Below, piece after piece: positions 16,267 through 24,917 of a DNA stretch of 64,000 nt (positions within the stretch are counted from its first letter, which is position 1; each line of letters opens with the position of its first letter). Under the pieces are notes generated by a model. The model saw only the letters and a program-made list of their open reading frames with translations, searched no databases and was not told the origin of the DNA. Source of the stretch: Virgibacillus ihumii (lineage in GTDB: Bacteria; Bacillota; Bacilli; Bacillales; Amphibacillaceae); contig NZ_CACVAN010000001.1 of assembly GCF_902726655.1 (NCBI RefSeq), positions 1,984,001 to 2,048,000 of the forward strand, in the 5' to 3' direction. The translations under genes were made by a program, and so were the position numbers.

Positions 16267-18744
16267 CTAATCAGAATAAATCTCAAAATTATCAAATACA
16301 GCTGTTCCGTTACTGGTGCGGACCCCCGCTTTCCCGTGTGTAAACGGAATGGAGCTATTGTCATCATAATTAATTAATGGGCGATCCATATCATCCAGGT
16401 ACACTTTAATATTCGTACCATTTACAACCACTTTCATATGGTATGTCTTGTTTAACTCAAGCGGTTCACTGGTAGCAACCCCTTTAAGGTAAGTCCAGCC
16501 ATAATTTTCTTTACCAAGATACACGCCATTTGTTGTAATATAGGCGAAATATCCCTGATTAAAATGTTTAAAATTACCGAGGTGGCTTCCGTCCGCCGGA
16601 TTAGTCGATCGGACAAGTATTCCGCTTTTAATACCGGAATCTTTCATAACAATGTCGGTCTCTATTGTATAATTGGACCAGCCATCATCACCGGTCAACG
16701 CCTTTGCATAGTTACCGCCAAGAAGATATTTCCCATTTTCTACTGATATATCACCTTCGTAGCGCTTCCAGCCGTCATCATTACCGTCATTAAAATCGTA
16801 CGTGATCGTCGGCACGGATTCACTCTTTTTAAATGCAATCGATTGAAAATCGTATTCGCCTTTCACAATTTCAACTTTAAGCTGCTGCACCCCTGCCTCA
16901 AGTGGAAGGTTTTTAATGGTGAAGGTGTCCCAATCATTCCAGCCCCCTGTATTTGGAACATCCACAACGCCTGTTAAATCCTGCGAACCGCTCCAAATTC
17001 TAATTTTGGCATCTTTAAATGTTGTCGCCACTCTCAGATCAACATCATATGTTCCAGTTTCTGCCACATTGACCTTGTATTTTAGCCATTCGCCCGTTTG
17101 ATTCCAGCCAACGTTATAACCACCTTCAGGGTTCAGGCGAATGTCAACAGCACCATTACGGTACATTCCGCCAATATTTTCATTGGTCTTGTCATGATAT
17201 CCGGTACCTTCACCGCCTGACATATAATGGACTGCTTCTATCGTACCCGGAACAGGTTTTGGCGTGTCCCAGGCACCGCTGCCATTGAATTTATTACTGA
17301 ATGCGGTATATCCAAATAATGCATCAGTGTTCCGGTCAATATAACCGATTTTACCCCCATTCAAGTCTGCGTTTCGGGTTTGTTTTAACATGCCGTCAAT
17401 AAAAATTTTGAATTGATCGTCGTCTTTTTTGACACGAATATTATGAAGGACATTGTAATCATAATCATCAGGCAAGGACGAATACTCCCAACCTTGTTTT
17501 TCACCATTAACAACAAATTGCGTTTGCAAAAGATGATGATTCTTGTTGATTAAAGCTACTCCGTAATTTTCGTTATCCTGGTATGCAAAAACAACACCAT
17601 AACCGGGATTTCGTACTTTATCAGGCGGATGTCCTTTTTCATCGGTTGTAAGCTGCAATAAATTAAATTCCGCACTGAAATTGTTCTCCGTAGAAGCTTC
17701 GGATACCATGCCTTCCCATCTGTTATGCGGATTTTTGTTTTGTTTTTCTTTGGATGTAAGATTGGATATTTCTATAGTTGACCATTTTTTCTCATCCGGG
17801 TTGGAAAAGTCATCACTGAAAGCCGGCATGGCCGGATCCGGCTGTTCGCTGGATGTCGGGCCGAGCACCTCCATTTTTTTACCGTTCCAGACCACCTTGT
17901 CCAGGTTAAAGTGTCTTCCGGGATCTGCCTGGCTATGATAAACCATATAATACGTGTCAAGATCGGGTCCGATAATCATGCTGTTATGTCCTGTACCATG
18001 TATTGGCCCTTCCGTATTAATCAAAACCGGATTGTCAGTTGACGGGAGAAAATTTGTAAGCGGACTCCCGCTTGTTGCATAATTCACCCTGTATCCCCTG
18101 TTCCAGACGTGGTTTCCGGTATAGGTCATATAATATAATCCATTCCGTTTAAGTAATGTAGCCCCCTCAGTCCAGCCACCCATATAACTTCCGGTGATAG
18201 TACCTTTCCCGATCGTATAGGGATCGGTCATTGGATGGGAAACAATACCGGCATCACTTGCATTGTAAAAATACCACTGACCATCATCATCAATAAATAC
18301 ATGTCCATCAATTGTATGACCAATATTCCCTGTTTTCACCTTAAACGGGCCAGTTGGGCTGGTACTTCTTAGTACATAGTGGCCATTTCCTCCGGGTGAC
18401 GTATACATGTAAAAGTAGCCGTTCCAATATACAACTTCGGGTGCGTATGCAGCTTTTGTAACGGGGTCGGTGGTACTGAGTCCTTCGTAAGTCCAATCCA
18501 CCAGATTGTTCGAACTCCATACTTTAATACCGCTCTTGTCATCCACAGTGCTGACATACATATAATAAACACCGTTATGTTTCAGGATATAAGGATCCCC
18601 GGAACCATAATAGACACCGGTATCCCATTTCCACTCATTTGGCAGAATAATTGGGTTTTCGTAGGCAGATGCCACCGTTGAAAAACCCAATGTGCATGCA
18701 GCGATAATTAACGCAAAACACAATCCTTTTAGATAATAGTTCAT
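16267..18744 (-). CDS. Secreted multidomain glycoside hydrolase family 43 enzyme with CBM6
   Basis: An 825-aa secreted enzyme. A signal peptide (1-27, ending VASA) is followed by a five-bladed GH43 domain (about 30-310) with the expected catalytic triad: D50 in GSGDPYI, D146 in TIDGHVFIDDDG and E193 in GWTEGATLL. A concanavalin-like domain (about 315-490), a CBM6-type module (about 505-660, EAVHYMSGG...) and a C-terminal laminin-G/3-keto-glycoside-hydrolase-like domain (about 670-825) follow. GH43 enzymes cleave arabinosyl, xylosyl or galactosyl bonds. No cell-wall anchor is seen. It is in one operon with a sulfatase, which suggests a sulfated marine polysaccharide. Confidence 0.9.
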   Translation of the reverse strand: MNYYLKGLCFALIIAACTLGFSTVASAYENPIILPNEWKWDTGVYYGSGDPYILKHNGVYYMYVSTVDDKSGIKVWSSNNLVDWTYEGLSTTDPVTKAAYAPEVVYWNGYFYMYTSPGGNGHYVLRSTSPTGPFKVKTGNIGHTIDGHVFIDDDGQWYFYNASDAGIVSHPMTDPYTIGKGTITGSYMGGWTEGATLLKRNGLYYMTYTGNHVWNRGYRVNYATSGSPLTNFLPSTDNPVLINTEGPIHGTGHNSMIIGPDLDTYYMVYHSQADPGRHFNLDKVVWNGKKMEVLGPTSSEQPDPAMPAFSDDFSNPDEKKWSTIEISNLTSKEKQNKNPHNRWEGMVSEASTENNFSAEFNLLQLTTDEKGHPPDKVRNPGYGVVFAYQDNENYGVALINKNHHLLQTQFVVNGEKQGWEYSSLPDDYDYNVLHNIRVKKDDDQFKIFIDGMLKQTRNADLNGGKIGYIDRNTDALFGYTAFSNKFNGSGAWDTPKPVPGTIEAVHYMSGGEGTGYHDKTNENIGGMYRNGAVDIRLNPEGGYNVGWNQTGEWLKYKVNVAETGTYDVDLRVATTFKDAKIRIWSGSQDLTGVVDVPNTGGWNDWDTFTIKNLPLEAGVQQLKVEIVKGEYDFQSIAFKKSESVPTITYDFNDGNDDGWKRYEGDISVENGKYLLGGNYAKALTGDDGWSNYTIETDIVMKDSGIKSGILVRSTNPADGSHLGNFKHFNQGYFAYITTNGVYLGKENYGWTYLKGVATSEPLELNKTYHMKVVVNGTNIKVYLDDMDRPLINYDDNSSIPFTHGKAGVRTSNGTAVFDNFEIYSD

Positions 18745-18761
18745 TTTTACCTCCTATTTTT

Positions 18762-19406
18762 TTACAGCACACTTGTTTCTTCCGTTTTCTGTGCACGATC
18801 TATTTTCAAAAATACCCGGTGAGCACTATAGTAAAGGAAAAAACTGATTAAACTGGCACAGTAAAACATCAAGCTTCCCGGCAGAAACCTAAATATTAAA
18901 AATGACAGGAAGATACCCCCAATCATCAAAAGCGTGGACGGTAATTGAGAAATCCCAATCAAAAACGCATTTTTGATATAACCTTTCAGATCAGGCGATT
19001 CAAAATGGACAAACACCGGGAAAAGGTAAACAGCCGTCAATAAATATGCTGCGCATACCGCCACAACCAAGATTAACAGGAAGATATTCCATGCTCCTTC
19101 ATAGTTTAATACGAACCGAAAGTCAAAATATAAAACAAATCCAATCACGAAGAAAAGGAGACTGAGAATATTCGACTGAATAAAATCTTTCCGGTAATGA
19201 TCCCAGAAAGTTTTAAAGATCGGAATATCTGTCTTACCCATGATCCATTTTCTGATGATAGAAAAAAGCGCTGCCGTCGCCGGAGCTGCCCCCAGAACAA
19301 CAAGCCCGAGCAATGTAAAACCTATCCATAACAGGTTGGCTATTGCAAGTTTCATCACCCAGTCGCACGCTTGATATACGCGCGACATGACTCCGCCAAA
19401 CTCCAT
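18762..19406 (-). CDS. YesL-like DUF624 membrane protein
   Basis: A 214-aa integral membrane protein with about five hydrophobic segments and the DUF624 opening (CDWVMKLAIANLLWIGFTLLGLVVLGAAPATAALFSIIRKW). Members of this family are almost always in carbohydrate-utilisation operons beside sugar ABC importers (as yesL in Bacillus subtilis). Their function is not established. It precedes the GH43 gene by 17 bases and is separated from the upstream GH2 gene by a repeat element. Confidence 0.88.
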   Translation of the reverse strand: MEFGGVMSRVYQACDWVMKLAIANLLWIGFTLLGLVVLGAAPATAALFSIIRKWIMGKTDIPIFKTFWDHYRKDFIQSNILSLLFFVIGFVLYFDFRFVLNYEGAWNIFLLILVVAVCAAYLLTAVYLFPVFVHFESPDLKGYIKNAFLIGISQLPSTLLMIGGIFLSFLIFRFLPGSLMFYCASLISFFLYYSAHRVFLKIDRAQKTEETSVL

Positions 19407-19445
19407 ACCTCCAAACCTCCCTGTGCAGTAATCAAGTAAAAGGCC

Positions 19446-19668
19446 GAGGCTGGGACAAAAAGTGATTTATCAAAAGAAAAAACGAATTAAATGGTGGACT
19501 CAGCCGCTCCGGAAATATACTTCGCTTTCCGCGGGCGGCTGTTGAGCCCTCCTCGTACTTACGCACTGCGGGGTCTCATCTAGGCCTTTCCTCCCGCAGG
19601 AGTCTACGCATATTTCCTCCGCTATATAGTGCTTCTCCCGATACACATATTATTTTTGTCCCAGCCTC
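19446..19668. repeat. 223-bp intergenic repeat element with 16-bp terminal inverted repeats
   Basis: GAGGCTGGGACAAAAA (19446-19461) is repeated exactly inverted at 19653-19668. The interior is GC-rich and carries CTTTCCGCGGGCGGCTG and CCTCCCGCAGGAGTC blocks, with partly complementary GGAAATAT/ATATTTCC ends. This type of element recurs between genes in Bacillaceae genomes and has no coding capacity, so it resembles a MITE or REP-like element. It is inserted between the GH2 and YesL genes of one operon and could fold in the transcript. Confidence 0.75.
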
Positions 19669-19679
19669 ATGCTCTAAAA

Positions 19680-21437
19680 TCAGCGATTAATCTTGCGGAT
19701 TTTTTCGAGACTGACCTTTGGCTCCCTTTTTTCCGTCAGCAATCCGTTAATTTCCTGTTGAACGTCTGCAATTTGCGTATAACAATAACCCGAGATATAT
19801 TCAGAATCTTTAATAGCCTGAGTGATAGATTGATATCGTTGCAGAAACGCCTCCTCAGTGGCGACTTGATTACCATAGCCCCAGCCTACTTCTTCCTGAA
19901 AAGCAATCCCACCATACTCGCTTATAATAATAGGCTGACCTTGATACTTATACCCATTGGCAAGTGCAAACTTATGTCCATTATGCGCTGTTTCATTTTG
20001 AACAATCTTTTCTTTGTCCGCATATCTCTTCGCAAAAACTTCTCCCAGCTCTTCATAATCATGAAGGGCAAGAATATCCGAAACCGTATGTTCCCAACCG
20101 TCATTGACAATGACAGGTCGCATCGAATCCAAGGATTTCGTTAAGTAGTAAATTCCTTCTGTAAAGCGTTGCTGCTTTTCATCCGTAAAAATATTTTTGA
20201 CGCCCCATGACTCATTGAAAGGCACCCACGTGATAATTGACGGATGATTATAATTTTGCTGGACGATATCAATCCATTCTTTTGTAAAATAATCGACTGC
20301 CTCCTGGGAAAATTCGTAGGTTGCTGCGGCCTCAGACCAAACGAGCAAACCTTTTCTATCACACCAGTACAAAAATCGCGGATCTTCAATTTTCTGGTGC
20401 TTGCGAACGCCGTTAAAACCCATCTCAATCGTTTTATCAATATCATCTATCATCGCCTCATCCGATGGCGGCGTTAACATCGAATCCGGCCAATACCCTT
20501 GGTCAAGAATTAACTTCTGGTAGATTGGTGAATTATTTAACAATACCTGTCCATTCTCAATCGATACTTTTCGCATCCCAAAGTACGATTCAACCCGGTC
20601 AACTACGATTTCTCCATCAAAGAGGGTAAATGTAACATCATATAGATTTGGATGATTCGGATGCCAGAGTTTCACTTTCCATTCACCGATCCCGCTTGCA
20701 ATATTCATTTTCATCTCCATTGATGAACGGTCAACGGTTTGACTGAATGATTTCACTGGTTCCCCATCAAACTGAATATCTGTTTGTATGAGAAGGTTGC
20801 TGTGATTTATGGAATCAGCAAATTTATACTCAAACAACACAGAGCTTGTATCGATATCCGGCGTCATTTTCACAGATTCCAGATGATGTTCGTTTACAAA
20901 TTCCAGCCAAACAGTTTGCCATATTCCGGTTGTTTGTACATACCAGCAGCCAAAGTTCTCCGATATCCAGCGCTGTTTCCCCCGGGGCTGATAACAACTG
21001 TTGCTATCTTCGACTTTTACGACGAGTTCGTGATGATCGGAACCATTCAAATGATCTGTCACATCGAAAGTAAACTTGGTATACCCACCTTGATGATCTC
21101 CGACAAACTGTCCATCGACCCATACTTTTGTCACATAATCAGATGCATTGAAGTGCAGGAGAATCTGTTTTCCGCTTTCTTCTTCTGGAATTTCAAAGGA
21201 TCGTCGGTACCATATATAAGGATGAAACGTTTCCTCGCCAATACCGCTCGCTTTCGTTTCATAGGTAAACGGAACGATAATGTTCCTGTCAAAATCATGT
21301 TTTTTATACCACTGCTGCTGTTCACCAACATTAGCATCATCAAAATTAAAATCCCATTTCCCATTGAGATTCATCCATCTTTTTCTTTCAAATTGCGGCC
21401 TTGGATAATGTGTGGGTACGTTTTGTTCTGTTATCAC
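19680..21437 (-). CDS. Glycoside hydrolase family 2 enzyme (beta-galactosidase-like)
   Basis: A 585-aa GH2 enzyme with the sugar-binding jelly roll (about 15-180), an immunoglobulin-like domain (about 185-290) and the TIM barrel. The acid/base is E409 in VPFNESWG and the nucleophile E507 in IISEYGG. There is no signal peptide, so it cleaves imported oligosaccharides. The GTG at 21437 has AAGGAG eight bases upstream, whereas an ATG six bases earlier is too close to the site. At about 585 residues it is the short form of the family, without the extra C-terminal domains of LacZ. Galactosidase, glucuronidase or mannosidase specificity cannot be told apart here. Confidence 0.9.
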   Translation of the reverse strand: MITEQNVPTHYPRPQFERKRWMNLNGKWDFNFDDANVGEQQQWYKKHDFDRNIIVPFTYETKASGIGEETFHPYIWYRRSFEIPEEESGKQILLHFNASDYVTKVWVDGQFVGDHQGGYTKFTFDVTDHLNGSDHHELVVKVEDSNSCYQPRGKQRWISENFGCWYVQTTGIWQTVWLEFVNEHHLESVKMTPDIDTSSVLFEYKFADSINHSNLLIQTDIQFDGEPVKSFSQTVDRSSMEMKMNIASGIGEWKVKLWHPNHPNLYDVTFTLFDGEIVVDRVESYFGMRKVSIENGQVLLNNSPIYQKLILDQGYWPDSMLTPPSDEAMIDDIDKTIEMGFNGVRKHQKIEDPRFLYWCDRKGLLVWSEAAATYEFSQEAVDYFTKEWIDIVQQNYNHPSIITWVPFNESWGVKNIFTDEKQQRFTEGIYYLTKSLDSMRPVIVNDGWEHTVSDILALHDYEELGEVFAKRYADKEKIVQNETAHNGHKFALANGYKYQGQPIIISEYGGIAFQEEVGWGYGNQVATEEAFLQRYQSITQAIKDSEYISGYCYTQIADVQQEINGLLTEKREPKVSLEKIRKINR

Positions 21438-21484
21438 GATCATAACTCCTTTATTAATTTATTTTTCTATGGATCGATAAGGTC

Positions 21485-22405
21485 TTATCCTTTAATCCCT
21501 GTAAAACTAATCCCTTTAACAATCTGTTTCTCGAAGAAAAAGAATGCAATAATTACTGGGATTGAAGCTACCGCATTCACCGTCATTGGTAAGATGTAAT
21601 CCTGCGAGTAATTCGAATTAAATGTTGGAATCCCAATCGGAAGTGTATACAACTCTTCTGAGAAAATAGCCAGATAAGGCCACAAAAATTCATTCCACGA
21701 ACCGATAAAAGTAAAAATCGCAATCGCAGCCATTGCCGGTTTGGCCAGTGGCAGCACGATATTATAATAAATCCTGAACAGGGAACAACCGTCAATTTTA
21801 GCACTATCAATTACTTCACTCGGAACGCCGTCGAAAAAGCTCTTAAGGATAACGACGCCAAGGGGTGATGCAATTCCTGGAAGAATTAAGGCGATATATG
21901 AATCAAGCAAACTTAAATCTTTTACAATCTGGTACAACGGAATAATAGTTGCTTCGCCCGGGACCATTAATCCTGCGAGAAAAAATACAAAGATAAACTT
22001 CCTGTAGCTGAACTTAATTTGCGAAATAGCGAAAGCAGCCATCGAAGTAACTATCAGCGTAATTATAGTTGAAATGACTCCTACAATCAGACTATTAATC
22101 AACCATCTGAAAACCTTTGTATCCGTCGCTACATGCACATAGTTTTCAAACGTATACGGCGGTATAAACCATTCCACCACACCACTAATAGCTGTTCCCT
22201 GTTCTTTAAGTGATACGAAAAACATCCATATGAGAGGAACCAGGAACAGGACTGCCGTAATAAACGGAAGCACATTACGTATAACCTTCCCCATTTTCCA
22301 TTTGGGCTTTTTCGGTTGGGGCGGCTGATTCTGGCGTGGTTGATTCTGACGTGGTGGTTCCTGTCTATGTTGATTCTCCTGTTTCGGCATTGTTTTAGTT
22401 TCCAT
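21485..22405 (-). CDS. Carbohydrate ABC transporter permease, MalG type
   Basis: A 306-aa inner-membrane permease with about six transmembrane segments and the ATPase-contact loop EVIDSAKIDGCSLFRIYYNIVLPLAKPA. A proline/glutamine-rich N-terminal tail (about 30 residues, QNQPRQNQPPQPKKP) is an unusual addition. The gene starts two bases after the stop of its MalF partner. No ATP-binding subunit is encoded nearby, so a shared MsmX-like ATPase is expected. Confidence 0.9.
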   Translation of the reverse strand: METKTMPKQENQHRQEPPRQNQPRQNQPPQPKKPKWKMGKVIRNVLPFITAVLFLVPLIWMFFVSLKEQGTAISGVVEWFIPPYTFENYVHVATDTKVFRWLINSLIVGVISTIITLIVTSMAAFAISQIKFSYRKFIFVFFLAGLMVPGEATIIPLYQIVKDLSLLDSYIALILPGIASPLGVVILKSFFDGVPSEVIDSAKIDGCSLFRIYYNIVLPLAKPAMAAIAIFTFIGSWNEFLWPYLAIFSEELYTLPIGIPTFNSNYSQDYILPMTVNAVASIPVIIAFFFFEKQIVKGISFTGIKG

Positions 22406-22407
22406 CC

Positions 22408-23289
22408 CTATATAACCCCCTGATCATCAGACCGGCTTTTCAATTGAATTAAGGACAGGATTAGTAAAATGAAAAATAATGCGTAAGACATTGTCGCCGC
22501 ATAACCGAGATTAAATTTCTCAAAACCTGCCTGATAAATATACTGAATAAGCGGCCTGGTTTTCGTACCGGGACCCCCGCCGGTTATTAACAGAATTTGC
22601 GCAAATACTTTATAGGAAGCAAGTATTTGCAATAGCAAAACTACTCTGCCAATAGGTATCAGCTGAGGGAGCGTAATATACCGGAATTTTTGCCAGGCAG
22701 TACCCCCGTCAATATCAGCAGACTCATATAAATAATCCGGAATGTCCTGCAACGCTGCCAAAAACAGGATCATGTTAAATCCTACTGTCCACCATAACGT
22801 CACACCAACAATAGAGACCCATGCAAGCGTCGGTTCCGCCAGCCAAAAGAACTCTTTTTGAATGCCCACCATATGAAGAAACGAATTCAAAAATCCTGTA
22901 TAAGGCTGCAGGAAAAAGATTGCAATATAGGAAATCACCGATACCGATAATATAGAGGGAAGAAAATATGCGCCTCGATAAAACCCCCGTAATTTCGATT
23001 TTGAATTGGCCATCAACGCAAGTACCAGCGCCAATATAATCATGGTTGGTGTTGATAAAATCGTAAACAACGTTGTATTCCAAAGTGAACCCCAAAAATC
23101 GGGATCCTGAAACATCTTGATATAGTTTGCAAACCCTACAAATTCCATTTTCTGAATAATTGACCAATCGTAGAAGCTCATTTGCAAACCCTTAAAGATT
23201 GGATAAATGGTAAACATCATATAAATGATAAAAAATGGGAGTAAAAAGGGGATTGCCTTCATATTCCCTGACATTGATTTACCTTTCAT
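22408..23289 (-). CDS. Carbohydrate ABC transporter permease, MalF type
   Basis: A 293-aa permease with six predicted membrane spans and the EAA-type loop YLYESADIDGGTAWQKFRYITLPQLIP. It forms a heterodimer with the MalG-type protein encoded directly downstream. The ATG has GGAGGTGG seven bases upstream. It is encoded 24 bases after the substrate-binding lipoprotein and should import the oligosaccharide released by the secreted GH43 enzyme. Confidence 0.9.
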   Translation of the reverse strand: MKGKSMSGNMKAIPFLLPFFIIYMMFTIYPIFKGLQMSFYDWSIIQKMEFVGFANYIKMFQDPDFWGSLWNTTLFTILSTPTMIILALVLALMANSKSKLRGFYRGAYFLPSILSVSVISYIAIFFLQPYTGFLNSFLHMVGIQKEFFWLAEPTLAWVSIVGVTLWWTVGFNMILFLAALQDIPDYLYESADIDGGTAWQKFRYITLPQLIPIGRVVLLLQILASYKVFAQILLITGGGPGTKTRPLIQYIYQAGFEKFNLGYAATMSYALFFILLILSLIQLKSRSDDQGVI

Positions 23290-23313
23290 CTGCCATCCAC
23301 CTCCATCTGTACA

Positions 23314-24609
23314 TTATTTTTCAGGCGTCAACAACGAGTTCTCTAATAATTCATCAATTTCTCGTTCCGCTTTCTTAAATGCATCCTCAGCGGATACACT
23401 GCCGTTAAGGATCGTATCCAGATTTCGAGTAAGTATTGTCTCAATCGTCCCATTGGCTACTGAGGGCTTCTGAAAGGCAACATGGTCGGCAATTTGAACA
23501 TATTGACTTCTGTGTGGCAATTCCTTGAAGGCCTCTTTTTCATATACCGTTTGTTTTGCAGGTATATGTCCTGCCCCTGCCCAGATTTGTCCATTTTCGG
23601 CAACAAAACTTGCAAATTTAAATGCTGCCTTCCGTTTTTCCTCATCAGCATTTTCGTGATTCGGCAAAAACAACGTATGTGAATTACCAAAGACAGCCTT
23701 TTCCCCAAAAATCGCCGGAACCGGAGTGACGCCGAATTCCAAGTTTTTCGTTCCTTCCCATATTCCTGTGGACCAAACGCCGGTAATTAGAGTAGCCGCA
23801 TTCCCGTTCTGAAACATGCGGTAAAAGTCAGTAATGTGTAACGGGATGACCTTATGCTTGTAATACAAATCTTTCATATAATTTGCAGCTTTTACCGCTT
23901 TCTTCATCTCAAAGTCTGTTGAGCTCAGATCATCAGACAAAACACCGTCCGCACCAAGCTGATGATAAAACGACCACCATAACCGGTATGGATCTATACC
24001 GGTTGTTGCAAATGAGAAAGGAGCAATGTCATTAGGCAGTTCCTTTTTCAGCTTAGTTAGGAAATTAACAAAACCCTCTGGAGTCTCCTCAATGATTGGT
24101 TTACCCTGTTCATTCAACAAGCCGGCTTTTCTCAGGTGTTTTTTGTTGTAGTAAAAAGCAATAGGATGGGTATCAATCGGAATTGCGTAGTGTTTACCGT
24201 TCATGATAGATGCTTCCAAAATATTCTGATTAAACTTATCCCAGTCAAGGCCTTGTTTTTGCGCATCAGAATCAAGGCTGCTGACAACTCCAAGTTCAAC
24301 CAACTGTGGCAGCCTGGAAATGTGTGAAACTGCGACATCGGGTGCTTTCCCGGCAGCAATTCCTGTTACCAATTTAGTATAGTAATCGTCAAACGGTAAT
24401 TGAATATAGTTCACGTGTATATCAGGATGGGATTTGTTAAACTTCTGAACAATCTCTTTCATGAACTCGGCGTCACCACCGCCGAACAACGTCCAATAGT
24501 CAAGTTCTACTTTGTCACTATTTGAAGAACCCACCGCCGGATTCGAACATCCGGATATAAAAACTAGTAACAAAATCAAAAGTACTATGGAAAAACTTTT
24601 TTTCCTCAC
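23314..24609 (-). CDS. Sugar ABC transporter substrate-binding lipoprotein
   Basis: About 431 aa, extracellular family 1 solute-binding protein. The signal peptide ends in the lipobox FISGC with C21 as lipid anchor; the mature part begins with a Ser/Asn-rich linker and ELDYWTLFGGGDAEFMKEIVQKFNKSHPDI. The GTG at 24609 has GGAGGAG eight bases upstream; a GTG nine bases earlier overlaps that site. It is the first gene of the operon, as is common for binding proteins. The ligand is probably a sulfated oligosaccharide, judged only from the operon. Confidence 0.9.
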   Translation of the reverse strand: MRKKSFSIVLLILLLVFISGCSNPAVGSSNSDKVELDYWTLFGGGDAEFMKEIVQKFNKSHPDIHVNYIQLPFDDYYTKLVTGIAAGKAPDVAVSHISRLPQLVELGVVSSLDSDAQKQGLDWDKFNQNILEASIMNGKHYAIPIDTHPIAFYYNKKHLRKAGLLNEQGKPIIEETPEGFVNFLTKLKKELPNDIAPFSFATTGIDPYRLWWSFYHQLGADGVLSDDLSSTDFEMKKAVKAANYMKDLYYKHKVIPLHITDFYRMFQNGNAATLITGVWSTGIWEGTKNLEFGVTPVPAIFGEKAVFGNSHTLFLPNHENADEEKRKAAFKFASFVAENGQIWAGAGHIPAKQTVYEKEAFKELPHRSQYVQIADHVAFQKPSVANGTIETILTRNLDTILNGSVSAEDAFKKAEREIDELLENSLLTPEK

Positions 24610-24692
24610 CCGTTTCACTCCTCCTTTTCTATGAAAATACCCCTATAAATTTGAAATAGAATCCATCGACCTTCAAAATCCAATTACTCGGT

Positions 24693-24704
24693 TCATGTTT
24701 TCAT
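24693..24704 (-). other. Leader mini-ORF (three codons) with strong ribosome site
   Basis: On the minus strand GGGAGGAGG lies seven bases before ATG AAA ACA TGA, 84 bases ahead of the binding-protein start. A second ATG overlaps its stop and opens a seven-codon frame. Such a strong site before a minimal frame in a leader could set translation or mRNA stability. It may also be a relic. Confidence 0.3.
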
Positions 24705-24802
24705 AAACGCCTCCTCCCTGTGTCCCATAATTTGTTGTTATCTCAGATGTTTACAATTCATTACAATATATTTGTACAAAACATAAAAACTGTATTAAAT
24801 AT

Positions 24803-24831
24803 ACGATAACGCTTTCATTTCACTAAGTCAA
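24803..24831 (-). promoter_or_regulatory. Candidate sigma-A promoter with overlapping cre-like box
   Basis: TTGACT, 17 bases, TATCGT on the minus strand. Inside the spacer TGAAAGCGTTATCG (24804-24817) matches the cre consensus TGWAANCGNTNWCA at 12 of 14 positions, which would place CcpA directly on the promoter. Confidence 0.45.
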
Positions 24832-24860
24832 TCATTTTTTTGAAAAAATAAAAGTTTCAA

Positions 24861-24905
24861 AAATAAAGCCCATTCAATGCTTCCTGCATTGAATGGGCTT
24901 TATTT
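24861..24905. terminator. Perfect 20-bp bidirectional terminator
   Basis: A 20-bp perfect stem with a five-base TTCCT loop and A/T-runs at both ends. It ends the ArsR-type regulator gene 13 bases after its stop and insulates the glycan operon. Confidence 0.9.
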
Positions 24906-24917
24906 TTATGTATGTGG

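Larger units (their letters stand above)
24610..24917. other. Leader and promoter region of the glycan operon
   Basis: It holds a candidate promoter with an embedded cre-like box, an untranslated leader of about 190 bases with a three-codon mini-frame behind a strong ribosome site, and the terminator of the regulator gene (24861-24905). No further gene is seen. Confidence 0.6.

Noticed and set aside
19629..20144. 171-codon plus-strand frame overlapping the repeat element
   Set aside because: Antisense to the GH2 C-terminus, which contains the nucleophile motif. No ribosome site or domain.
20784..21599. 271-codon plus-strand frame
   Set aside because: It is entirely antisense to the GH2 and permease genes, whose catalytic motifs are intact. 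Its composition is that of a shadow frame.
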